This document shows, piece by piece, positions 1-8,066 of a DNA stretch of 53,573 nt. Source of the DNA: Oscillospiraceae bacterium (GTDB lineage: Bacteria; Bacillota; Clostridia; Oscillospirales; CAG-382); the NCBI GenBank assembly GCA_015064485.1, contig SVSD01000002.1, positions 113,709 through 167,281 of the forward strand, given 5' to 3'. Both the position numbers and the translations under genes were made by a program. The notes under the pieces were generated by a model. It ran no database searches. It saw only the letters and a program-made list of their open reading frames with translations, and was not told the origin of the DNA. Positions within the stretch are counted from its first letter, which is position 1, and every line of letters begins with the position of its first letter.

Positions 1-197
1 ACTGCAAGATTGCGGTTTACGAGCTTCCTTTTTGCGTCAGCAATTCTGTCGCGTCTTAAAACGCTGTCGTGGTGAATACTTCTTTCTTTAATTGCGTCGT
101 ATATTTCAAAGCCTTCAAAACCGTAATCAAATGCGAATCTGCAAGTATCAAGAAAAGAGGCTCGGCTTACATTTTTAGTTGAAAAAACTATTTTCAT
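1..197 (-). CDS. Partial TIM-barrel-like protein, N-terminal part only
   Basis: The first 65 codons of a gene that continues past the left edge. The ATG begins 3 bases after the stop of the LeuA-like gene, so the two are co-transcribed from the T-box promoter. The visible protein starts MKIVFSTKNVSRASFLDTC and continues with a segment reading FDYGFEGFEIYDAIKERS. The pattern of a first beta strand followed by a helix and then G-F-E-G-F-E-I-Y resembles the start of xylose-isomerase/sugar-phosphate-isomerase-like TIM barrels. That family call is weak because only about 65 residues can be seen. Its function is probably tied to that of the upstream LeuA-like protein. Confidence 0.6.
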   Translation of the reverse strand, partial: MKIVFSTKNVSRASFLDTCRFAFDYGFEGFEIYDAIKERSIHHDSVLRRDRIADAKRKLVNRNLA

Positions 198-200
198 ATA

Positions 201-1589
201 TTAAGCCTCCTCGAACACTATCTTGTTGAGCGCGTTTATATAAGCTCTGATACTTGCGGCGATAATGTCAGTCGCAGTACCGTTACCTGAATAAAGCTTT
301 CCGTTGTTGCGGAGTCTGACAAGGGCAGAACCGAGAGCCTCTTTTCCCTCTGTTACAGACTGAACCTGAAAATCATCAAGTTCGTAATGGTGTCCTACAC
401 ATTGTTCTATCGCACGGAAAGCAGAGTCGATAGGACCGTCGCCGTTTGCAACACCGCAAATAATTTCATCATTGCATTTCAAAGTAACCTGCGACATCGA
501 GCTTGAAGCGTTGCTGCTTGTTGTAGTATAGCTTTCAAAATGATATGTGGAAGGAGCCTGCATAGCGGAACTTGCAATCAAAGCTTCAAATTCCTTAGCG
601 CCTACCGCTCCCCTCTTTTCACAAACATTCATAAGCGCCTTATATACATTTCCGATATCCGAATCGGAAAGCTCATATCCGAGAACGGATGCAGCTTGGG
701 CTATTTGCGCCAGCGAGGAATCGGAATCAAGAAGGATCTTTTTCTTTTCGCTTACGGCATTTTCAACCTCATATGCTTCGTGGTTTATTTTTGAAAGCAT
801 ATCATCAATGCTTGAATGGATTTTTGTAGTATTCAATTCGATCTTTGCGTCTATTCTTGCTCCGCAAACACTTATGGCGTCGGAAATTTCACCTGTAAGG
901 AGAATATCCTTTCCCGCCATTGCGCATTTAATACCGTCAGCGCCCTTTGCAATTGCGGCAAATGCAGATGCTGTAGCCATATTGATACGGTCGGAAACCT
1001 GAACATATACAAGTACATTTACCGCTTCTTTAACGGTTGCAACAAGATTTGCTATTTCTTCGGGGGTAGATACTCCCGCATTGTCGCAGACAGTGATGAT
1101 ATTTGCGCCGTTCTTTTCAGCTTCCTTTGCGGCGGTAACAAGAAAATCTATATCTGCTCTTGTTGCATCAAGGGCAGAGAATTCAACATCGCCGCAATAT
1201 GCCTTTGCTTCTTTTACAAGCTCTGCAATTTTTTCAAGCATAACATTCTGCTTGATATGGTATGTATATTCCATCTGAATTGTAGATACGGGAAGCTCGA
1301 TCTGAAGGCGGGGCTTTTTAGCTTCTTTGATACATTCCCATGCGTTATTAACCTCTTCCTTGTTGAAGCCGACGGGAATCGCAAGTATAGCATTTCCGAC
1401 ATTCTGAGAGATAGTTTTATAAATTATCATATCCTCACGAAGATTTTTTACGCAAGGAAGCTCAATCGCATCCGCGCCGATACTGTCTGCACAATTTGTA
1501 ATTGCCGATTTTTCACGGAAAAGAAGCGAAACTTCGCGTTCTTCCGAAAGCTTTTTAAATGTAATGTCCGAAATGTTGATTTTTCTCAT
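201..1589 (-). CDS. LeuA-like protein (DRE-TIM barrel plus LeuA regulatory domain) lacking the usual catalytic motifs
   Basis: A 462-residue protein. I start it at MRKINISDITFKKL, just downstream of a Shine-Dalgarno, not at an upstream frame that runs through the T-box leader. The C-terminal 120 residues match the 2-isopropylmalate synthase allosteric/dimerisation domain (VANGDGPIDSAF, then GNGTATDIIAASIRAYINA). The N-terminal 300 residues have the DRE-TIM barrel layout. However, the normal DTTLRDGEQ motif is replaced by DITFKKLSEE, and the metal-binding H-x-H-N-D is replaced by VQVSDRIN. The Asp-Arg-Glu set and both histidines are therefore absent. Either this is a divergent enzyme or a regulatory, non-catalytic paralogue. 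The T-box and the allosteric domain suggest leucine or branched-chain sensing. The domain assignment is secure; the activity is unknown. Confidence 0.8.
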   Translation of the reverse strand: MRKINISDITFKKLSEEREVSLLFREKSAITNCADSIGADAIELPCVKNLREDMIIYKTISQNVGNAILAIPVGFNKEEVNNAWECIKEAKKPRLQIELPVSTIQMEYTYHIKQNVMLEKIAELVKEAKAYCGDVEFSALDATRADIDFLVTAAKEAEKNGANIITVCDNAGVSTPEEIANLVATVKEAVNVLVYVQVSDRINMATASAFAAIAKGADGIKCAMAGKDILLTGEISDAISVCGARIDAKIELNTTKIHSSIDDMLSKINHEAYEVENAVSEKKKILLDSDSSLAQIAQAASVLGYELSDSDIGNVYKALMNVCEKRGAVGAKEFEALIASSAMQAPSTYHFESYTTTSSNASSSMSQVTLKCNDEIICGVANGDGPIDSAFRAIEQCVGHHYELDDFQVQSVTEGKEALGSALVRLRNNGKLYSGNGTATDIIAASIRAYINALNKIVFEEA

Positions 1590-1903
1590 GTTGAAAACTC
1601 CTTTAAATATAGAAATGGCTTTTACCAACAAAAAAACGCCTCCGCCTCTTTGTTGATCTAAAGAGACGAAAACGCCAAAGTGCTGTTTCCGCGGTACCAC
1701 TCTTCTTCATCCTTAAAAGGATGCACTTTAGATGCCGACACATCTCAACTCTGTTACGGGAGTTCCCGTCTGCCACTACTCTTGCAGTTCATAACAGCCG
1801 CTCCGCGGTGAGTTCAGTAAAATTTTCCAAATGCCTTGCACCGTCCGGCATTTCTCTTGAATGGAGCTTCCTACCTACTATTCCGCATCCTTGCGTTTTT
1901 AAT
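1590..1903 (-). promoter_or_regulatory. T-box leader (tRNA-sensing riboswitch) of the LeuA-like operon
   Basis: On the minus strand the leader carries the hallmark T-box sequence AGAGTGGTACCGCGG (1690-1711 region), which pairs with the uncharged tRNA acceptor end. It is followed at once by a terminator hairpin with a T run. Upstream lies a stem-I-like region with AAGAGAAATGCCGG and GAACTCACC. The best specifier candidate is CTC (1810-1812, minus strand), a leucine codon, which fits the LeuA-like product, but I place it by eye. By analogy with the class, uncharged tRNA should stabilise the antiterminator and allow read-through. The T-box call is strong; the Leu specifier is inference. Confidence 0.88.
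1627..1680 (-). terminator. T-box regulatory terminator
   Basis: On the minus strand, GGCGTTTTCGTCTCTTT and AAAGAGGCGGAGGCG form a long, slightly imperfect stem with a short loop, followed by seven T residues. It lies between the T-box sequence and the start codon, where the conditional terminator is expected. Confidence 0.85.
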
Positions 1904-1909
1904 GCAAGT

Positions 1910-1938
1910 ATTATATCATACATCTTTTTGTTTGTCAA
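1910..1938 (-). promoter_or_regulatory. Promoter of the T-box operon
   Basis: On the minus strand a perfect TTGACA (1933-1938) is separated by 17 bases from a perfect TATAAT (1910-1915). Transcription would begin near 1903, just ahead of the T-box leader. Confidence 0.88.
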
Positions 1939-1955
1939 GTGTTTTTTATGTTTTT

Positions 1956-2675
1956 AAGCTGTCAGGAGCACTTTTTAATGCAGGAAAAACAATCCTTATG
2001 ATCTATCCTTCGGGAAGAACCACTCCTTCTTATGATATTCCTGATACTGTAACAAATATTGATCGTTATGCATTTGATGGATGTAAATACCTCGAAAGCG
2101 TAACTGTCCCCGACAGTGTTAAGACTATTGGCGAATCTGCATTCGAAGCTTGCTACGCCCTTGAAACTATATATTATATCGGCACTCAAGCCGACTGGAA
2201 CAACATTACCATCGATTCTTACAACGACCCGCTTCTTGGTGCCAACATAATCTTCCTCCTCGAAAAAGGTTCTATCCCCTTTGAGGGAGCGCAGATAAGA
2301 ACCGAAGGTGAGCAGGGCTTGAGATACATATTCAAGATTCCCAAAGTTCTTTCCGAAAACTGTTTAGAGTTCGGCTCGGTTGTAATGCCGAAGAAATATC
2401 TTGGAGAAAACGCACTTGAAATAGGACTTGTGACAAATGTTAACGGCAAAAACTATGCGGCAAAGAAAATTCCTGCCTTGAAAATATTCGGCGAGGACAG
2501 CGAATATATCTACTACACGGTTTGTATCACAAAAATCAAGGAAAGTAATTATTCCTCTGAATATGTGGCTGTCCCCTATGTCATCACAAAGAACGCCGAC
2601 GGAACCGACAGAATAACCTACGGCGAAGAACAAGGTATGACAGTAAACGAAGTGATGAGCGCATTATCCGAATAA
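1956..2675 (+). pseudogene. 3' fragment of an LRR_5 (BspA-like) cell-surface protein gene
   Basis: An open frame of about 240 codons with no credible start codon or Shine-Dalgarno. It opens inside a BspA-type leucine-rich repeat unit (GALFNAGKTILMIYPSG), then has two more units (IPDTVTNIDRYAF and VPDSVKTIGESAF) and a closing segment IYYIGTQADWNNI typical of the end of such arrays. A C-terminal domain of about 130 residues of unknown type follows. These proteins are normally large, secreted and carry a signal peptide, all of which is missing here. The frame abuts the divergent T-box promoter. I read it as the surviving tail of a larger gene; expression from a non-ATG start cannot be excluded. 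Confidence 0.7.
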
Positions 2676-2681
2676 ACACAA

Positions 2682-2710
2682 AAACAGCACAGTCAGACTG
2701 TGCTGTTTTT
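2682..2710. terminator. Bidirectional intrinsic terminator
   Basis: AAACAGCACAGT, a 3-base loop and ACTGTGCTGTTT form a perfect hairpin with A/T tracts on both sides. It lies between the converging LRR fragment (plus) and the small membrane protein gene (minus), so it can serve both. Confidence 0.85.
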
Positions 2711-2726
2711 ATTTATATTATTAAAA

Positions 2727-3068
2727 TCAGAACATCTTTGCCACAAGCGCAAAAATTGCAAGAGCGAAAAGAATTGCGGGAAATACAACCTCGGGAATAT
2801 GTTCCTTCAAGGTCTTGCGGAATTTCGCAAGCTTCAAAGCAAAAACTCCCACAAGGCTCACTGTTACCGCCGCAAGATGCATAATATTTGCATTAAGCCC
2901 TCTTTGTGCGCAAAGAGAAACTCCTACAGCAATAATTATGACATAAAAGACGCCCATAAAAAGGTCGTAAACCGTCAAAGTTTTGTCCTTTTTCGCCTTT
3001 TTATTATTTTCGCAGCCGCAAACAGACTCCTTATTGATTTCTATATTTTTGTTTTCGTTTTCCGACAC
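2727..3068 (-). CDS. Small membrane protein, unknown function
   Basis: A 113-residue protein with a polar, charged N-terminus (MSENENKNIEINKESVCGC) and three predicted hydrophobic segments: roughly residues 36-55 (FMGVFYVIIIAVGVSLC), 64-80 and 94-112. I do not recognise the family. It is the last gene of the minus-strand run rimO-pgsA-cysE-cysS-mrnC, 13 bases after mrnC, and ends at a strong terminator. A tyrosine- and lysine-rich stretch separates the soluble tail from the first membrane segment. Confidence 0.75.
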   Translation of the reverse strand: MSENENKNIEINKESVCGCENNKKAKKDKTLTVYDLFMGVFYVIIIAVGVSLCAQRGLNANIMHLAAVTVSLVGVFALKLAKFRKTLKEHIPEVVFPAILFALAIFALVAKMF

Positions 3069-3081
3069 AAAAACACTTCCT

Positions 3082-3495
3082 TTACTTTATTTTTTCGTGC
3101 ATTTTTTCAAAAACGCCCTCGTATGCAAGATGGAAAATCTCCTTTGCACGGTCATCGTTTCCCGACATATGGAGATACCCGAAAAGAGCCTCAAAGCCCG
3201 TTGCTCTTCTATACTGGATAAGCTCTCCGTGCGAGGGCGAAAAATGGGTTTTGGCATTTCTGCCCCTTTTAAAGACCGCAATTTCTTCCTCGGTCAAATG
3301 CTCCATTGCTCTTTCCACAGCATCGCTCTGAGCTTCGCAGGTAACATATCCTTTTGACATCTTATTGAGTTTTCCCGAAGGGAAATTCCCGTGTGACAAA
3401 AGCTCGTGCCGTGCATAAAGCTCGATTACCGCATCTCCGATATAGGCAAGCTGGAGTATTCCAAGCTGTGACACTTCGTTTATATCTTTTCCCAT
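3082..3495 (-). CDS. mrnC: Mini-ribonuclease III
   Basis: A 137-residue protein of the expected size for Mini-III. It is a dimeric RNase III-like enzyme without a dsRNA-binding domain that, in Bacillus, matures 23S rRNA ends. The catalytic block LAYIGDAVIELYARHEL holds the conserved Asp and Glu, and a second conserved block, ATGFEALFGYLHMSG, holds the other acidic metal ligand. Its start lies 16 bases inside the end of cysS, so the two are translationally coupled. The cysS-mrnC pairing is common in Firmicutes. Confidence 0.95.
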   Translation of the reverse strand: MGKDINEVSQLGILQLAYIGDAVIELYARHELLSHGNFPSGKLNKMSKGYVTCEAQSDAVERAMEHLTEEEIAVFKRGRNAKTHFSPSHGELIQYRRATGFEALFGYLHMSGNDDRAKEIFHLAYEGVFEKMHEKIK

Positions 3496-4892
3496 ACCAC
3501 ACCCTGTGCCGTATCCTTTATCATTATACCCATCTCTTTGAGTTCATCACGAATCTTATCGGCGGTTGCAAAATCCTTTGCCTTTTTTGCTTCCGCTCTG
3601 CGTGCAATCGCTTCATTTACAATAGCGGTAAGCTCGTCGTCTGCACCCTCGTCGTTTTTGCCTAAATTATCCGCACCTTCTATAAGGTCAAGCGACAGCA
3701 CTTTATCAAAATCTGCAATGAGTGCACGCTTTGTCGCATCATTTGCGTCCGACTTCAAAACATCATAAAGAGCGGTTATTGCAAGGGATGTATTGATGTC
3801 GTTATCCATCGCATCTGTGAAGATCTTTTTAAGCTCTTCAAATTTTGCGGAATCAACCTCGCCGTCTTTCGAAAGCTTTGCAATTCTTGCAAGAAGCTTT
3901 TCGTAGGCCACCTTTGCATTATCAAGGTTTTCATAGCTGAAAACAAGAGATTTGCGGTAGTGCGACTGCAAACAGAAAAGGCGGTAAACAAGAGGCGAAT
4001 AACCCTTTGATTCGAGAAGAGATACTGTCAAGAACTCTCCTTTTGATTTACTCATCTTACCCGAATTTGTATTGAGATGAAGCACATGGAACCACAAATT
4101 GCACCATTTGTGTCCGAGATATGCCTCTGACTGAGCAATTTCGTTTGTATGATGCGGGAAAGCGTTATCAATACCTCCGCAATGGATGTCAAGATCGCCG
4201 CCGAGATGCTTCATCGAAATGCAGGAACATTCGATATGCCAGCCGGGATATCCAACGCCCCAGGGAGAATTCCATTTAAGCTCCTGATCGTCAAACTTTG
4301 ATTTTGTGAACCACAAAACAAAATCCGCCTTGTTGCGCTTGTTATCGTCCTTTTCAACGCCCTCGCGCACACCGTCCTGAAGATCTTCTTCGGCAAAATT
4401 GTTGAAAACATAATACTGCGAAAGCTTTGATGTATCAAAGTAGATATTTCCGCCTGCTTCGTATGCAAAGCCCTTTTCTATAAGACCTTCGATTACTTTT
4501 ATAAATTCGTCGATACAGCCTGTTGCGGGTTCAACAACATCGGGAGTTTTGATGTTGAGCTTCCTGCAATCTTCAAAAAAAGCGTCGGTATAGAATTTTG
4601 CAATTTCCATAACCGTCTTTTTTTCACGCTTTGCGCCCTTTAACATCTTGTCTTCACCGGTATCGGCATCGCTTGAAAGATGTCCCACATCTGTGATATT
4701 CATAACACGCTTAACAGGATAGCCCACATAGCGGATATATTTTTCGAGAACATCTTCCATAATGTACGAACGAAGATTTCCTATATGTGCAAAATGGTAT
4801 ACTGTAGGACCGCAGGTATACATTTTTACAAGATTTTTGTCTATGGGAACAAATTCTTCTTTTGTTCTTGTAAGTGAATTATAAAGCTTCAT
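3480..4892 (-). CDS. cysS: Cysteinyl-tRNA synthetase
   Basis: A 470-residue class I aminoacyl-tRNA synthetase that charges tRNA-Cys. It shows YTCGPTVYHFAHIGN, with the first zinc cysteine and the HIGH-type motif, the conserved block GYPGWHIECSCIS with further zinc ligands, and the KMSKSKG signature (in NSGKMSKSKGEFLTV). The C-terminal anticodon-binding region ends with the typical KAKDFATADKIRDELKEMG. Length is normal. It follows cysE by 17 bases and overlaps mrnC. Coupling cysteine synthesis to cysteine charging in one operon is a familiar arrangement. Confidence 0.97.
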   Translation of the reverse strand: MKLYNSLTRTKEEFVPIDKNLVKMYTCGPTVYHFAHIGNLRSYIMEDVLEKYIRYVGYPVKRVMNITDVGHLSSDADTGEDKMLKGAKREKKTVMEIAKFYTDAFFEDCRKLNIKTPDVVEPATGCIDEFIKVIEGLIEKGFAYEAGGNIYFDTSKLSQYYVFNNFAEEDLQDGVREGVEKDDNKRNKADFVLWFTKSKFDDQELKWNSPWGVGYPGWHIECSCISMKHLGGDLDIHCGGIDNAFPHHTNEIAQSEAYLGHKWCNLWFHVLHLNTNSGKMSKSKGEFLTVSLLESKGYSPLVYRLFCLQSHYRKSLVFSYENLDNAKVAYEKLLARIAKLSKDGEVDSAKFEELKKIFTDAMDNDINTSLAITALYDVLKSDANDATKRALIADFDKVLSLDLIEGADNLGKNDEGADDELTAIVNEAIARRAEAKKAKDFATADKIRDELKEMGIMIKDTAQGVVWEKI

Positions 4893-4909
4893 TTATATTT
4901 TCCTTTCGG

Positions 4910-5545
4910 TTATTTTTGCATTTCGTCCACTTTTTTCTGCAAAGCCTCGATTTCGGAGCGGAGTTTGCAGATCTCCTGGGCAACAGGGTCAGGAATATGT
5001 ACCTGGTCAAGGTCACGGCAAGGAGCTGCTTTCGCCTTTGAGATCACTCTTGCAGGAACGCCGACGGCGGTGGAGTTTTCGGGAATTTCATTTAAAACAA
5101 CAGCACCCGCCGCAATTTTTGAATTATCCCCGACAGTAAAAGGTCCGAGGACTTTTGCTCCCGAGCCTATCATAACATTATTGCCGATTGTGGGATGTCG
5201 TTTTCCGACATCCTTTCCTGTACCGCCAAGGGTTACTCCCTGGTAAATGGTGCAGTTGTCGCCGACAATCGCAGTTTCACCGATTACAACGCCCGAGCCA
5301 TGGTCGATAAGAAGTCCTCTTCCTATCTGTGCGCCCGGATGTATTTCCACACCCGTCATAAATCTCGCAAACTGAGATATCAGGCGGGCAATAAATTTCA
5401 TTTTGTGCTTATAGAAAAAATGTGCAACACGGTGATAAAGGACTGCATGGTATCCGGAATAAAGAAGGAATATTTCAAGTCTTCCGCGGGCTGCCGGATC
5501 TCGTTCACGGATGGAATCAAGATCATATATAATGTTTTTAAACAT
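4910..5545 (-). CDS. cysE: Serine O-acetyltransferase
   Basis: A 211-residue enzyme that acetylates serine with acetyl-CoA, the first step of cysteine biosynthesis. The N-terminus carries the DSIRERDPAAR motif and the C-terminal half is a left-handed beta-helix of hexapeptide repeats. It includes IDHGSGVVIGETAIVG with the catalytic histidine and TLGGTGKDVGKRHP, which contributes to CoA binding. This is the short Bacillus-type form without the extended helical N-terminus of the E. coli enzyme. It ends in a predicted coiled coil (EICKLRSEIEALQKKVDEM). It has a GGAG site 5 bases ahead of the ATG. Confidence 0.95.
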   Translation of the reverse strand: MFKNIIYDLDSIRERDPAARGRLEIFLLYSGYHAVLYHRVAHFFYKHKMKFIARLISQFARFMTGVEIHPGAQIGRGLLIDHGSGVVIGETAIVGDNCTIYQGVTLGGTGKDVGKRHPTIGNNVMIGSGAKVLGPFTVGDNSKIAAGAVVLNEIPENSTAVGVPARVISKAKAAPCRDLDQVHIPDPVAQEICKLRSEIEALQKKVDEMQK

Positions 5546-5559
5546 ATATTCTCCATTAA

Positions 5560-6159
5560 TTATTTGGTAGGATCAAGAAATTCTTTGTTGTTTTTCAGGT
5601 AGTTTATGCCGGAGGCAACCGTAAGAACAAGCATTGCCACACACAAAGCACAGGTTATCGGCATATATTTTACGCAAAAAGGACACATAAAAAGAATATG
5701 TTTTTCAAGAAGTGCAAAAAGTATAAAGCATATCTGTGTGACTGTCTTGAGCTTTCCGAGTTTGTCTGCCGCAATAACCTTTCCTCCTGCAGACTGAGCA
5801 ACAAGACGAAGGGAAGTTACCGCAAATTCACGCAAAAGAACGATAAATACAACTATTGCAAACAAATAGCGGTATTCGCTGTACGGATTTGCAACCATAA
5901 AGCACAAAAACGCACCGAAAACCATAACCTTGTCGGCAATCGGATCCATAAATTTACCGAAATCCGTTACAAGATTTTGGGATCTTGCAATATGTCCGTC
6001 AAGAAAATCGGTAAAAGATGCAATTCCGAAAATCGCCGCCGCCACAAGGTCACACCACAAACGGTTATTTTCGCCGATGAAATCAGGCAAAAGTATAAAC
6101 AGCATGAAAAACGGAATGAGAATAACTCTGAGTACTGTAAGTTTATTCGGAAGATTCAT
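5560..6159 (-). CDS. pgsA: CDP-diacylglycerol-glycerol-3-phosphate 3-phosphatidyltransferase
   Basis: A 199-residue integral membrane enzyme that makes phosphatidylglycerol phosphate, the committed step to phosphatidylglycerol. The CDP-alcohol phosphotransferase signature is present as D-F-L-D-G-H-I-A-R followed by G-K-F-M-D-P-I-A-D. The first hydrophobic segment directly follows MNLPNKLTVLRVILIP, a hallmark start for PgsA. Several further membrane helices follow. It lies 18 bases after rimO and 14 before cysE. Confidence 0.95.
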   Translation of the reverse strand: MNLPNKLTVLRVILIPFFMLFILLPDFIGENNRLWCDLVAAAIFGIASFTDFLDGHIARSQNLVTDFGKFMDPIADKVMVFGAFLCFMVANPYSEYRYLFAIVVFIVLLREFAVTSLRLVAQSAGGKVIAADKLGKLKTVTQICFILFALLEKHILFMCPFCVKYMPITCALCVAMLVLTVASGINYLKNNKEFLDPTK

Positions 6160-6177
6160 AAAATATCTGCCTTTCTA

Positions 6178-7533
6178 TTATTCTACTGTTTCGCCGTAAA
6201 GATCATATTCCACAGCGTCGCTTATATATACCTTTACAAAAGTTCCTGCCGGAATTTTTTTCTTTGCCGTGAAGAAAACCTTGCCGTCGATATCGGGGGC
6301 ATCGGCATAGCATCTGCCGGCATGTACACCCGACGGAATATCAAAGCCTTCGCAAAGAACTTCAAGTGTTTTACCCACAAACTTCTTGTTGTTCTTTTCG
6401 TGGATCTCCATCTGATTGCGCATTATCACATCAAGACGGTGCTGTTTTGTCTTTTCCGGAACCTTGCCCTCTTTTATTCTTGCGGCAGGAGTTCCCTCTT
6501 CCGCAGAATATGTGAAAACACCGAGTCTGTCAAATTTTGCTTCTTTGAGGTATTCCGCAAGGGTTGCAAAATCCTCTTTTGTTTCGCCGGGGAAACCGAC
6601 AATTACAGTCGTTCTCAGAACAAGTCCCGGAATCTTATCGCGAAGCTTTTTCACAGCGCCCTTTACAAGCGCGCCATCGCCCCGTCTGTTCATCATTTTG
6701 AGAACCTTGTCGGAAATATGCTGTATGGGCATATCAATATATTTTACGATCTTTTCCTCGTTTGCGATAACATCCACAAGTCCGTCTGTTATCTCATCAG
6801 GATAGCAGTAAAGAATTCTCAACCATTTTATACCGTCTATCTTGCAAAGCTCCTTCAAAAGGTCATCAAGACGGAATTTTCCGTAAAGGTCTATTCCGTA
6901 TCTTGTTGTATCCTGAGAAACGAGAACTATTTCCTTTGCGCCGAGAGAAACAAGCTCTTTTGCTTCGGCTACGATATCTTCGATCGGACGGGAGCGGAAT
7001 TTTCCTCTTATCGAGGGAATAACGCAGTATGTACAATGGTTGTCGCAGCCTTCGGAAATTTTAAGATAAACCGAATATTCGGGAGAAAATACTGCTCTGT
7101 CGCCGCCGAGCTTCTGTGCTTCGGGACAGGAGATCGCTCTGAATTTCTCTGCATCCTTCTTTCCGCCGTTATGGTATGCGTGCTTTACCGCCTCAACAAT
7201 GTCATCAAGGTTTCCGACACCGCAAACCGCATCAACCTCGGGAATTTCCTTTAATATTTCATCGCCGTAACGCTGAACAAGACAGCCCGTTACAACAATA
7301 CCCTTAAGGTCACGGTTTTCACGAAGCCACGCCACATCAAGAATACTTTCTATCGCTTCTTCCTTTGCACTTTTTATAAAAGCGCAGGTGTTTACAACAA
7401 CAACATCTGCATGTATATCTTCTTCAACTATTTCAATGCCTGCATTTCTCAAAGTGGCAAGCATAACCTCGCTGTCCACCTGGTTTTTGGGACATCCCAA
7501 AGAAACAAACGCAACCTTTATCTTTTCACTCAC
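6178..7533 (-). CDS. rimO: Ribosomal protein S12 methylthiotransferase
   Basis: A 451-residue radical SAM enzyme that adds a methylthio group to an aspartate of ribosomal protein S12. The N-terminal UPF0004 domain has three cluster cysteines (SLGCPKNQVDSE, VNTCAF, VTGCLVQRY). The radical SAM cysteines are in EGCDNHCTYCVIPSIRG, and a C-terminal TRAM domain starts near residue 380. SLGCPKNQVDSE separates RimO from MiaB. The start is GTG with only a distant AAAGG ahead of it. It is the first gene of the long minus-strand operon ending with the small membrane protein. Confidence 0.95.
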   Translation of the reverse strand: MSEKIKVAFVSLGCPKNQVDSEVMLATLRNAGIEIVEEDIHADVVVVNTCAFIKSAKEEAIESILDVAWLRENRDLKGIVVTGCLVQRYGDEILKEIPEVDAVCGVGNLDDIVEAVKHAYHNGGKKDAEKFRAISCPEAQKLGGDRAVFSPEYSVYLKISEGCDNHCTYCVIPSIRGKFRSRPIEDIVAEAKELVSLGAKEIVLVSQDTTRYGIDLYGKFRLDDLLKELCKIDGIKWLRILYCYPDEITDGLVDVIANEEKIVKYIDMPIQHISDKVLKMMNRRGDGALVKGAVKKLRDKIPGLVLRTTVIVGFPGETKEDFATLAEYLKEAKFDRLGVFTYSAEEGTPAARIKEGKVPEKTKQHRLDVIMRNQMEIHEKNNKKFVGKTLEVLCEGFDIPSGVHAGRCYADAPDIDGKVFFTAKKKIPAGTFVKVYISDAVEYDLYGETVE

Positions 7534-7653
7534 CTGTCAAACCAAACCTTTCTCTTTGTGTAAAAACAAATATTCAATATATTATATCACAGTACAACAT
7601 TTTTTTCAACAAATAATGAAAATTTTAAATGAAAATATTGTGCTTATATTCAT

Positions 7654-7679
7654 AAAAAACGGCGGGAGTTGCTCCCGCC
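7654..7679 (-). terminator. Intrinsic terminator
   Basis: GGCGGGAG and CTCCCGCC form a perfect 8-bp hairpin with a TTG loop. On the minus strand it is followed by GTTTTTTATG. It closes the transcript of the small membrane protein gene that ends at 7690. Confidence 0.85.
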
Positions 7680-7689
7680 CTGTAAAAAA

Positions 7690-8019
7690 TCAGAAAATCC
7701 CCTTATTATATTTTATCATCGCATAAAAGCTTATGCCAATGCCCACAACAAACCCTGCAATCAAAATCACAGTTCCGACTGTGAGAAATACCGGATTTTC
7801 CGTATAAAGGGAAACTGTCGACAAAACACTGTTTATGATAATACCGCAACCGATAATAACAGTTCCGATTCCCACCATTTTCCCAAAAGGGATTCTGTCT
7901 TCCTCCGTTACTCTGTGTCTGTGATAAAAATGCAGAGAGGAAATATTTCCTTTCATATTTGAAATACCGAGAACAATACACAAAACCCCGACAAGGGAAG
8001 AAAAAATATATTCTATCAT
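7690..8019 (-). CDS. Small membrane protein, possibly DUF3784-like
   Basis: A 109-residue protein with three hydrophobic segments at about residues 3-20, 49-70 and 83-101. I start it at MIEYIFSSLVGVLC because GGAGG lies 10 bases upstream; a start 8 codons earlier lacks such a site. The layout of one helix, a polar loop (HFYHRHRVTEEDRIPFGK), then two close helices resembles small DUF3784-type proteins of Firmicutes, but I cannot confirm the family. It stands alone between rimO and the DUF1349-like gene and has its own terminator. Confidence 0.7.
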   Translation of the reverse strand: MIEYIFSSLVGVLCIVLGISNMKGNISSLHFYHRHRVTEEDRIPFGKMVGIGTVIIGCGIIINSVLSTVSLYTENPVFLTVGTVILIAGFVVGIGISFYAMIKYNKGIF

Positions 8020-8066
8020 AAAACGCTTTCCTCCAATCGGCAAAATTTCAATAAAACCGTAATTTA

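Noticed and set aside
816-1661. Open frame of 281 codons on the plus strand
   Set aside because: Antisense to the LeuA-like gene and the T-box leader, with no ribosome site or domain.
1629-1700. N-terminal extension of the LeuA-like protein through the leader
   Set aside because: The frame is open by chance across the T-box terminator; the ribosome site and family start fit the ATG at 1589.
5698-7254. Open frame of 518 codons on the plus strand
   Set aside because: It lies opposite pgsA and rimO, both with complete family motifs, and its translation is Cys/Lys/Phe-rich nonsense typical of an antisense shadow.
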